From assembly GCA_910579725.1 (NCBI GenBank), contig CAJTUD010000029.1:1-34751 (forward strand): DNA of 34,751 nucleotides, read 5' to 3'. Within the stretch, counting starts at the first letter, position 1; every line of letters starts with the position of its first letter. Both the position numbers and the translations under genes were made by a program. The notes under the pieces are model-generated. The model saw only the letters and a program-made list of their open reading frames with translations, was not told the origin of the DNA and did not search any database. The stretch comes from an uncultured Oscillospiraceae bacterium. GTDB lineage: Bacteria; Bacillota; Clostridia; Oscillospirales; Oscillospiraceae. Positions 22,861 to 29,713 of the stretch are shown one piece after another.

Positions 22861-24726
22861 CTATTTTTCCAGATAAATCATGAGCGCTGCCACATCCGCC
22901 GGAGATACCCCGGAAATCCGCGCCGCCTGCCCCAGATTCATGGGGTGCACAGCGTTCAGCTTCTCCCGGGCCTCCAGACGCAGCCCCTGTATGGACATAT
23001 AGTCCATTCCGTCCGGCAGGCTCCGGCTTTCCATGCGCCGGAGCTCCTCCACCTCCTGGAGCTGGCGCTGGATGTATCCCTCGTATTTGATGGAAATCTC
23101 CACCTGTTCTGTCACCTCGGCAGGCAATTCCGGCATTTCCGGGTCAAACCGCCGCAGATCCGCATATCTAACCTGCGGCCGCCGCAGAAGAGCAATCAGC
23201 GGCGCGCCGTCACTGACGGGCGAAGTACCCCGCTTCAAGAGAAAGGCGTTCAGCTCCTCCGACGGCGGTACACCGCAGGAAGCAAGGCGCTTCACCTCCC
23301 GGCGGACAGCTTCATATTTTGCCTCTACCCGGGCCAGCCGCTGGTCTGAAATCAGGCCAATCCGACGGCCAATGGGACATAAGCGCTGGTCGGCGTTGTC
23401 CTGACGGAGCAGAAGCCGATATTCGCTGCGGCTGGTCATCATCCGGTAGGGCTCGTTGGTACCTTTGGTAACAAGATCGTCAATCAGAGCTCCGATATAA
23501 GACTGTCCGCGGGACAAAATCAGGGCCTCCTCCCCTTTCAGCGCCAGGGCGGCGTTGACCCCTGCAACCAAGCCCTGGACGGCAGCCTCCTCGTAGCCGG
23601 AGGATCCGCAGAACTGCCCCGCGCCGTACAGCCCGGGGATCTTTTTGCTCTCCAACGTGGGCTTCAGTTCCAGAGGATCCACACAGTCGTACTCAATGGC
23701 GTAGGCAGGCCGCATCATCTCTGCCCGCTCCAAACCGGCAATGGTGTGAAGCATTTGCAGCTGAACCTCCTCCGGCATGGCAGAGGAAAAGCCCTGGATA
23801 TACAGTTCCTCGGTATCCAGTCCCATAGGCTCAATAAACAGTTGGTGCCGGGGCTTATCCGCAAATCGGGTGACTTTGGTTTCTATGGAGGGACAATACC
23901 GGGGGCCTACGCCTTCGATCACGCCGCTATGCATGGGAGAGCGATCCAGATTGGCGCGGATGATCCGGTGCGTCTCTTCGTTGGTATAGGTCAGGTAGCA
24001 TACCGCCCGGTTTACCGGAGAGACCTTGGTTTCAAAAGAGAATGGCATGATCTCGGCATCCCCCTCCTGCCGCTCCATACGGGAAAAGTCCACGCTGCGG
24101 GCATTGACCCGAGGCGGCGTACCAGTTTTGAACCGGCGGAGAGAGAGTCCCAACTCCAGCAAGCAGTCCGTCAGTTCTGCGGCAGCAAACATGCCGTCCG
24201 GACCACCCTCCCGCACGCACTCGCCGATAATGGTCCTGCCGTTGAGATAGGTACCGGAACATATGACGGCGGCTTTCACCTGGAATACCGCACCGGTTTG
24301 CAGCACCACGTGGCTGACGCGGCCATCTGTGAGATGGATTTGTGTGACTTCTCCCTGTCGAAGGGTCAGATTTTCCTGACGCTCCAGGATGTGCTTCATG
24401 ATCTCCTGGTAGCGGCGGCGGTCTGCCTGAGCCCGCAGGCTGTGGACCGCAGGGCCTTTTCCACGGTTAAGCAGGCGATACTGGATGCAGGCTGCGTCCG
24501 CCGCTCGGGCCATCTCGCCCCCCAGGGCGTCCAGCTCTCGTACCAGATGGCCTTTTCCTGTGCCGCCGATGGCGGGATTGCAGGGCATATTACCTACAGC
24601 GTCCAGATTAATGGTGAAGCAGATGGTTTTCTGCCCCAGCCGCGCGGCGGCCAAGGCGGCCTCAATGCCTGCGTGGCCTGCGCCAATGACAGCGATATCA
24701 TATTTCCCGGAGGCGAATTCCTTCAT
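22861..24726 (-). CDS. mnmG: tRNA uridine-5-carboxymethylaminomethyl modification enzyme MnmG (GidA)
   Basis: 621 residues, normal length. With MnmE it modifies the wobble uridine of tRNAs decoding two-codon boxes. Seen are the FAD site YDIAVIGAGHAGIEAALAAAR, the MnmG signatures CNPAIGGTGKGHLVRELDALGGEM and FKTGTPPRV, YGAGQFCGSSGYEEAA, and the C-terminal helical domain ending GVSPADVAALMIYL. The frame runs open to 24921, but the true start is the ATG at 24726 after GAAGGAAC; upstream is repeat copy B. mnmE and rsmG, its usual neighbours, are absent. The gene is flanked on both sides by the same intergenic repeat. Confidence 0.97.
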   Translation of the reverse strand: MKEFASGKYDIAVIGAGHAGIEAALAAARLGQKTICFTINLDAVGNMPCNPAIGGTGKGHLVRELDALGGEMARAADAACIQYRLLNRGKGPAVHSLRAQADRRRYQEIMKHILERQENLTLRQGEVTQIHLTDGRVSHVVLQTGAVFQVKAAVICSGTYLNGRTIIGECVREGGPDGMFAAAELTDCLLELGLSLRRFKTGTPPRVNARSVDFSRMERQEGDAEIMPFSFETKVSPVNRAVCYLTYTNEETHRIIRANLDRSPMHSGVIEGVGPRYCPSIETKVTRFADKPRHQLFIEPMGLDTEELYIQGFSSAMPEEVQLQMLHTIAGLERAEMMRPAYAIEYDCVDPLELKPTLESKKIPGLYGAGQFCGSSGYEEAAVQGLVAGVNAALALKGEEALILSRGQSYIGALIDDLVTKGTNEPYRMMTSRSEYRLLLRQDNADQRLCPIGRRIGLISDQRLARVEAKYEAVRREVKRLASCGVPPSEELNAFLLKRGTSPVSDGAPLIALLRRPQVRYADLRRFDPEMPELPAEVTEQVEISIKYEGYIQRQLQEVEELRRMESRSLPDGMDYMSIQGLRLEAREKLNAVHPMNLGQAARISGVSPADVAALMIYLEK

Positions 24727-24740
24727 TAACAGTTCCTTCT

Positions 24741-25284
24741 TCTTTGTAGCGCTCTGCGTGGCAAGCGGCAGATTCTTCTTGAATTGGTTTCCAGGCTTCC
24801 GTCCCCGGACAGCGGCCTGCTTTTCATGTGAACAAGAAGCAGGTAATAAGTCACTCAAACCTGCGATTAAAAAAACTTGACGGGGGTGTTTACAGAGTAC
24901 CATAGGTATGCGGTCCGGCAAAGCCTCCGGATTTCAGATCCTATGAGTGCCTGGAATGGTACTTAAAGCGCTCTGCCTGACGAAGAGAGACTGCCCTGCA
25001 AAAGGGGAGCTTCTATAGCGGAGTTTCCGTTCCTATGCAAAGCACCCGGGATGCAGCGCGAATAGAATCTGATGATAGAAGCGGCGCCGCAGTATGCATT
25101 ACCGATAGAATCCGTTGGTAGGCGCGGAAGTCCGACGCACCAACGAAGAAGTGGGAACAGAACCAAACCCGGTCTATCGGAGAGGAAAAACAATCCAAAC
25201 ATTCCGGAGAGTCTCAAGATGGCCGTGGCCCTCTTGAGGGTTCTTTTGCTTCTTTTTGCCAAGCGAAAAGAAGGCCTGCTGCGG
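24741..25284 (-). repeat. Intergenic direct repeat, copy B (~0.5 kb)
   Basis: It occupies the space between the metallophosphoesterase stop and the mnmG start, in the same orientation as copy A. In minus-strand order it begins with a hairpin (CTTCTTTT / AAAAGAAG with loop CGCTTGGCA), then the conserved blocks listed for copy A, and ends just before the mnmG ribosome-binding site. The stem CCTGCTTTTC...AAGAAGCAGG at 24816-24842 corresponds to CTGCTTTTGT...ACAAAAAGCAG in copy A: both arms changed, pairing kept. An extra ~20 bases with GGCCGTGGCC occur near 25220. Confidence 0.8.
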
Positions 25285-25293
25285 TGGCAGCGG

Positions 25294-26151
25294 TTACTTC
25301 CTCTCCAGGGTCAGGATAACAACCTCCGGCCTGTTGAACAGTCGAAATGTGTACCCGGAATTTCCCAATCCCCTGGAAACAAACAAATCCGCCTCGTTGG
25401 TGCGGTAAAATCCCGCCGTGTAGGAGGGAAACAAGTGTCTCTCCACACTGATGAGGCCATCGGTAAACGGCAGGCGGATCAGTCCCCCATGTCCATGTCC
25501 GGAAATCACCAGATCCGCTCCCAGGCGGCTATACCTGTTTTCAAAATAATTGTTCCGGTGGGCGAGCAAAATCCAGAACGCGCCGGGCTCCGCTTCCCGG
25601 AGTTCTTCCGCCAGCTCCTCCGGCGTCTTCTGGTCCGCAAATCCGTTGGGATCGTCAATCCCCGCCAGCAGGAGGCTGTCCCCATTCCGGGTAAGCGTCA
25701 CATACTCGTTTGTCAGCACCGTGACGCCTGCCTTCCGAAGCTCCCGCTTCAGCTCCCGCACATCCTTGAAGGCCCACTCGTGGTTGCCGGTGACAAAATA
25801 AGTGGGCGCAATTCCCGATAGGGTCTGGCACAGAGATACCGAATAGCTTCTGGGCGTATTGCGGTACTGGTCCTGCAAATCGCCCGTCAGGAAAATATAG
25901 TCCGGTCCGGCAGAGCGGACCAAGTCAATCAGCTTTTCGTTATCCTCCCCAAATTCCGCGCCGTGAAGATCCGACAGCTGCACAATCACGCAGCCGTCAA
26001 ACCCCTCCGGCAGGCGGGAGGAGGAAAAGGTGAACCGCCCCGTTTGCAGCGAGTGGTTGCTCCACCAGAAAAACACGGCGCATACCGCACACAGCGCCAG
26101 CAGCTTTCGCAGCCAATGGGACCGGCGGCGGACACGGCGGCGTCCTGACAT
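25294..26151 (-). CDS. Membrane-anchored calcineurin-like metallophosphoesterase (YkuE/YaeI type)
   Basis: 285 residues. A very basic N-terminus (RRRVRRRSHWLRK) precedes one transmembrane helix (LLALCAVCAVFFWW). The catalytic domain carries all metal-binding motifs: VIVQLSDLHGAEFG, FLTGDLQD, YFVTGNHEW, LLAHRNN and ISGHGHGG. The domain probably faces outward; related proteins act on phosphate monoesters or lipid-linked substrates. GGGAGAGG precedes the ATG by 6 bases. It is transcribed from a clear promoter at 26184-26212 and may lead into repeat B and mnmG. Confidence 0.9.
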   Translation of the reverse strand: MSGRRRVRRRSHWLRKLLALCAVCAVFFWWSNHSLQTGRFTFSSSRLPEGFDGCVIVQLSDLHGAEFGEDNEKLIDLVRSAGPDYIFLTGDLQDQYRNTPRSYSVSLCQTLSGIAPTYFVTGNHEWAFKDVRELKRELRKAGVTVLTNEYVTLTRNGDSLLLAGIDDPNGFADQKTPEELAEELREAEPGAFWILLAHRNNYFENRYSRLGADLVISGHGHGGLIRLPFTDGLISVERHLFPSYTAGFYRTNEADLFVSRGLGNSGYTFRLFNRPEVVILTLERK

Positions 26152-26183
26152 GGCATCCTCTCCCTTCCAAAGTATGACAATTT

Positions 26184-26212
26184 AGTATAGCACGTTTTTT
26201 TCATAAAACCAA
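26184..26212 (-). promoter_or_regulatory. Promoter of the metallophosphoesterase gene
   Basis: On the minus strand TTGGTT (26207-26212), a 17-base spacer and TATACT (26184-26189), with about 30 bases to the ATG. Confidence 0.65.
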
Positions 26213-26258
26213 GGGGGAGAAAGAAAAATAACCTTTCAAATATGTAGGAGTATCATAC

Positions 26259-26417
26259 GTGCTGGACAGTAAAAGTAACCCCAAGCATATTGTGGGAAAC
26301 CGATGGATGATCCAAATTCTTTTGGCCTATGGTGTAACCAGAGAGGAGATCACAAAGATTTTCAAAACAAATCCAGCCCAGCATCTGGGATTGGAAGTAA
26401 AAACCCATGCAGAGTAA
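26259..26417 (+). pseudogene. Short reading frame resembling the C-terminus of a metal-dependent hydrolase
   Basis: A GTG start with AGGAG 8 bases upstream opens a 52-residue frame. It contains MIQILLAYGVTREEITKIF and ends NPAQHLGLEVKTHAE. The ending is typical of amidohydrolase/phosphotriesterase-type enzymes (a helix followed by NPARxLGL). No metal-binding residues and no upstream domain are present, and a stop precedes it in frame, so it is most likely a remnant. Expression as a small protein cannot be excluded. The following stretch to 26640 holds no recognisable gene. Confidence 0.4.
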
Positions 26418-26644
26418 AAAATGCATCCTAAAAGGGGGAAATCTTGCCACTTTTTAACAACCTCCCCGTGAACAAAATGACCATAAATCATGCGCCCCAC
26501 TGACAGATCAAATTGATGAAATGCGGGGGGAGGCACAGGTGAGCATCAAAGCTGTGTTCATCAATTATTATGCCGTGTAATGTTGTCACTTATCAGAAGT
26601 CCCCTTCCTTTTTTCAACTATCCTGTTCCGCACAATTGCCATGC

Positions 26645-26687
26645 AAAAATCCCTTCTCAGCGTGCCGCGACACGCTGAGAAGGGATT
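26645..26687 (-). terminator. Intrinsic terminator of the dap operon
   Basis: A perfect 17-bp stem (26648-26664 with 26671-26687, loop CCGCGA) is followed on the minus strand by TTTTT at 26645-26649. It lies 20 bases after the dapH stop. Confidence 0.9.
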
Positions 26688-26707
26688 CTCCGGTTCTATC
26701 AGGAGTT

Positions 26708-27406
26708 TTACAGCTGCCGCAGAGCGGCTTCCAGGGCGGTCTTCTGGGTGGTACCCTCGTCCTTCATTTTGATAACCCGGGCGGGGCAACCGGCGACCAC
26801 GGCGTTTTCCGGCACATCCGCAATGACCACCGCTCCAGCGGCTACAACGGCATTTTTGCCCACATGAACGCCCTCGATAACCACCGCGTTGGCTCCCACC
26901 AGGACTCCGTCCTCCACAATCACCGGTATGGCGCTGGCCGGCTCGATGACCCCGGCCAGGACAGCCCCGGCCCCGATGTGGCAGTTTTTCCCCACGGTAG
27001 CCCGGCCTCCCAGAATAGCCCCCATGTCGATCATGGTGCCTTCACCGACCACAGCCCCGATGTTGATGACGGCCCCCATCATGATGACAGCGTTGTCCCC
27101 GATCTCCACCTGTTCCCGGATAATCGCGCCGGGCTCAATGCGGGCGTTGATGCCTTTCAGATCCAGCATGGGGATGGCACTGTTGCGGCGGTCGTTCTCA
27201 ACAACCAGATCCTCAATCCGATCTGCATTGTCCGCCAGAATGGGCCCCAGTTCCCGCCAGTCGCCAAAGACCACCTTGCTGGCCCCATCGCCGAACACCT
27301 GGGCAGAGCCGTAGCCGAGAGGCGACCGCTCCTTGATATAGACCTTCACCGGTGTTTTCTTTTCAGCGGAACCGATATAAGCAATAATTTCCTGCGCATT
27401 CATCAT
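26708..27406 (-). CDS. dapH: 2,3,4,5-tetrahydropyridine-2,6-dicarboxylate N-acetyltransferase
   Basis: 232 residues. It acetylates tetrahydrodipicolinate in the acetylase branch of lysine/meso-diaminopimelate synthesis. The N-terminal domain has AQEIIAYIGSAEKKTPVKVY. From about residue 90 the left-handed beta-helix hexapeptide repeats are obvious (ARIEPGAIIREQVEIGDNAV, IGKNCHIGAGAVLAG, seen as VGKNCHIGAGAVLAG). INIGAVVGEGTMIDMGAILGGRATVG is diagnostic of the DapD/DapH group, and the lack of a succinyl-type N-domain favours DapH. Two ATGs (27406, 27403) abut; the dapB stop overlaps them. It is last in dapA-dapB-dapH. Confidence 0.93.
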   Translation of the reverse strand: MMNAQEIIAYIGSAEKKTPVKVYIKERSPLGYGSAQVFGDGASKVVFGDWRELGPILADNADRIEDLVVENDRRNSAIPMLDLKGINARIEPGAIIREQVEIGDNAVIMMGAVINIGAVVGEGTMIDMGAILGGRATVGKNCHIGAGAVLAGVIEPASAIPVIVEDGVLVGANAVVIEGVHVGKNAVVAAGAVVIADVPENAVVAGCPARVIKMKDEGTTQKTALEAALRQL

Positions 27407-28131
27407 TCCTTTTTTCCTCCAAACAGCAATTCCTGTAATTCATACCGCCCCTTGGGCATCCGAATCAGCTGCCCTGCGGCGTGAAGCGCCCCATTAACAA
27501 AAATCTGCCGGGAAGTCGCCCGGTGAGTGATTTCAAGCACCTCATCGGGGCCAAAGAAGCTGACAGTATGGGTTCCTGCCTCAGTCCCCCCTCGGAGGGA
27601 GTGCATTCCGATTTCCTTCTTATCTCGGGGACCCGTTATACCGTGGCGGCCGTAGACCGGAGTCCTCCTGCGGCGGGAGTTCACCGCGTCCAGCAGCAAT
27701 CTGGCGGTGCCGCTGGGGGCGTCGGCCTTCTGGTTGTGGTGGGTCTCCGTCATCTCGATGTCGAAGTCCGGCTTCAGCACGTCGCTGATCTGCCGCAGCA
27801 CCCGGGCAAAGACGGCGATGCCCACGGAGTAGTTGGCGCTGTAGAGCACCGGAGCGAAGTGGCCCAGATCGTCAAATACCGCCAGATCCGCCTCGCTGAG
27901 TCCTGTGACCCCGGACAGCAGGGGGGTTCCGGTAGTCCGCACATAGTGGGCCACCGCAGGCAGGGCAGCGGGAGCGGAAAAGTCGATAGCCACATCCGCC
28001 ACCCGACCAATGGTCTGAAGATCGGCCAGATTGCCGATGTCAATAATACCGCCTATGGCGTCGCCGTGGGTCAAAGCGGTCTGCTCGATGAGATGGCCCA
28101 TGCGGCCGTGACCGATAAGAAGAATCTTCAC
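27403..28131 (-). CDS. dapB: 4-hydroxy-tetrahydrodipicolinate reductase
   Basis: 242 residues. It reduces hydroxytetrahydrodipicolinate with NAD(P)H. A shortened N-terminal nucleotide site KILLIGHGRMGHLIE, VAIDFSAPAAL, GVTGLSEADL, SANYSVGIAVF and the catalytic signature ETHHNQKADAPSGTA with the substrate-binding Lys are all present. C-terminal GADEVLEITHRA-like text reads GPDEVLEITHRATSR. It overlaps dapA and dapH by ATGA at each end, so the three genes are tightly coupled. Confidence 0.96.
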   Translation of the reverse strand: MKILLIGHGRMGHLIEQTALTHGDAIGGIIDIGNLADLQTIGRVADVAIDFSAPAALPAVAHYVRTTGTPLLSGVTGLSEADLAVFDDLGHFAPVLYSANYSVGIAVFARVLRQISDVLKPDFDIEMTETHHNQKADAPSGTARLLLDAVNSRRRRTPVYGRHGITGPRDKKEIGMHSLRGGTEAGTHTVSFFGPDEVLEITHRATSRQIFVNGALHAAGQLIRMPKGRYELQELLFGGKKE

Positions 28132-29018
28132 CGCACCAGCCCCGCTTTCTCCAGCAGCTCCCGGAGCTGGTTCTGGTGGGCCTGGGTCATCTCACACAAG
28201 GGCAGGCGGAAGGGCCCCACCTCTTTCCCCATCTGGTTCAAGGCTGTCTTGACGGGAATGGGGTTGACCTCCATGAAAAGGCCGTTCATCAGCTCCAGAT
28301 ACCTCACGGCGGTGGCCGCCGCCTGTTCCCGACGGCCCTCCAGATAGTCCATGACCATCTCATGGCACTCCTGTGGCATGATGTTGGCCCACACGGAAAT
28401 CACGCCGCTGCCGCCAATGGACAGCAGAGGGATGGTGATGTCGTCATTTCCGCACCAGAGAGCGAAGTTCGGAGAGATGCAGTGGGCGATCTTCATGGCG
28501 TAGGACATGTCGCCGCTGGCTTCCTTGATGCCGCAGATATTGGGGTGTCTGGAAAGCTTCTCCACGTTTTCCACAGAAATGGAGCATCCCGTCCGCCCGG
28601 GCACATTATAAAGAATGCATGGGATGTGCACCGCGTCGGCCACGGCGATAAAGTGGCGGTAAATGCCCTCCGGATTGCCTTTGTTGTAGTAGGGCGTGAT
28701 GAGCAGCAGGCCGTCGGCACCCAACTCCTGGGCCCGGAGACTCTTTTCCAGCATGGTCTGGGTGGAGTTGGAGCCAGTGCCGGCAATGACAGGCACCCGG
28801 TTCCCGGCCGTTTCGATCACGCAGCGGAGAACTGCGTCGTCCTCCTCGTGGGTCATGGTAGAGCTTTCTCCGGTGGTGCCCAGGGCCAGAATCGCATCGG
28901 TACCGCTGGCAATGTGCCATTCGGTCAGCTCTTTCAGCTTCTCAAAATTCACCGAGCCGTCGGCGTGAAAGGGTGTTACCAGAGCTACGATAGAGCCCTT
29001 GAGATTGCGGATGTCCAT
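28128..29018 (-). CDS. dapA: 4-hydroxy-tetrahydrodipicolinate synthase
   Basis: 296 residues, normal length. It condenses pyruvate with aspartate semialdehyde, the first committed step to lysine. Motifs: GSIVALVTPFHADGSVNFEKL, ALGTTGESSTMTHEE, VIAGTGSNST, ITPYYNKGNPEGIYRHF with the catalytic Tyr, YNVPGRTGCSI, and GIKEASGD with the Schiff-base Lys near 162. The start at 29018 has AGGAGG 9 bases upstream; the longer frame to 29105 would translate the riboswitch terminator. It is the first gene behind the lysine riboswitch. Confidence 0.97.
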   Translation of the reverse strand: MDIRNLKGSIVALVTPFHADGSVNFEKLKELTEWHIASGTDAILALGTTGESSTMTHEEDDAVLRCVIETAGNRVPVIAGTGSNSTQTMLEKSLRAQELGADGLLLITPYYNKGNPEGIYRHFIAVADAVHIPCILYNVPGRTGCSISVENVEKLSRHPNICGIKEASGDMSYAMKIAHCISPNFALWCGNDDITIPLLSIGGSGVISVWANIMPQECHEMVMDYLEGRREQAAATAVRYLELMNGLFMEVNPIPVKTALNQMGKEVGPFRLPLCEMTQAHQNQLRELLEKAGLVR

Positions 29019-29072
29019 TGGTACATTCCTCCTAAAAAATCTGGAACGATATCGGGCCGGTACTCGCAGGAT

Positions 29073-29292
29073 AAAAAATGGCCGGTGAACGTATCCACCG
29101 GTCATGAAAGGCGCGTTTCATGCGAGCAGATAGCGCAACTATGGAGCACACTGCTCCACAGACAGTCACGGAGGTGTTTCCCCCGTCCCCATCCGGCTCC
29201 CGCGCCCGGGAGACGGATTCGGCGGACTTGCCCCCGCTGTGTTCCCAGCCCGCCGGCTCCCACAGCTTCTTCGCGTCCGCGACCTCTATCGT
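29073..29292 (-). promoter_or_regulatory. Lysine riboswitch (L box) with terminator platform
   Basis: The aptamer runs on the minus strand from ACGATAGAGG (29292) to GCGCTATC (29129). Between them lie the conserved blocks GGGGCAAGTCCGCCGAA, GGATGGGG, GGGGGAAACACC and GTGACTGTC, in the order of the lysine riboswitch family. Downstream are a CATGAAA/TTTCATG stem and a terminator, CCGGTG/CACCGG at 29082-29101, followed by TTTTTT at 29073-29078. Lysine binding should favour the terminator and switch off dapA-dapB-dapH. Recognition is from remembered consensus; the terminal pairing GATAG/CTATC is visible. Confidence 0.88.
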
Positions 29293-29302
29293 GTTATCAC
29301 AT

Positions 29303-29331
29303 AACATATCACAGTTTTGGATGGTTGACAA
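29303..29331 (-). promoter_or_regulatory. Promoter of the lysine riboswitch-dap operon
   Basis: Minus strand TTGTCA (29326-29331), 17-base spacer, TATGTT (29303-29308). Transcription would start just before the aptamer. Confidence 0.65.
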
Positions 29332-29375
29332 GGGGGAAAATATACAAAACGGCAATCTTTTACAGGAAAGGTTTC

Positions 29376-29606
29376 CCCTGCTGTTGGACCGTACCCGTCA
29401 AAAGCGGCAAGGTCTCCATCACCAAGCGGGACTACAGCAAGGCTGTTCCCAGCCAGCGCATCAAAAACGATTTCCCTGGCACCGGCAACTATTTCATTAC
29501 CGTGCTCACCTCTTTCTACTGGCGCGACACCCCGGCCACCAAGACTGTGCGGTTGAACAAGGTTATCACCGGAATCTGCAACATGCCGGAGAATTGCAGT
29601 CTGATT
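29376..29606 (+). pseudogene. Probable gene remnant, extracellular repeat-like protein fragment
   Basis: The frame reads TVPVKSGKVSITKRDYSKAV, followed by PSQRIKNDFPGTGNYFITVL and TSFYWRDTPATKTVRLNKVI. The composition and codon use look genuinely coding (strand-rich, Gly/Thr, few rare residues), like one domain of a secreted or adhesin-type protein. There is no start codon or ribosome-binding site close by and the sense soon dissolves before the hairpin at 29636. I read it as a decayed fragment; the protein family is not recognised. Confidence 0.35.
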
Positions 29607-29635
29607 GATAACCTTTTCTTTTTTCTGGGCTTCAA

Positions 29636-29674
29636 AGAGAGCAGGCTTCCCGTTTGGCGGAAAGCCTGCTCTCT
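29636..29674 (-). terminator. Stem-loop downstream of htpG
   Basis: AGAGAGCAGGCTT (29636-29648) pairs perfectly with 29662-29674, with CCG/CGG pairing inside the loop. It lies 40 bases past the htpG stop. Only TTTG follows on the minus strand, so it is a weak terminator or mRNA end structure. Confidence 0.55.
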
Positions 29675-29713
29675 GGTGTCTCGCTATAGTCTCACATTAT
29701 ATCTGCCGCGCAG

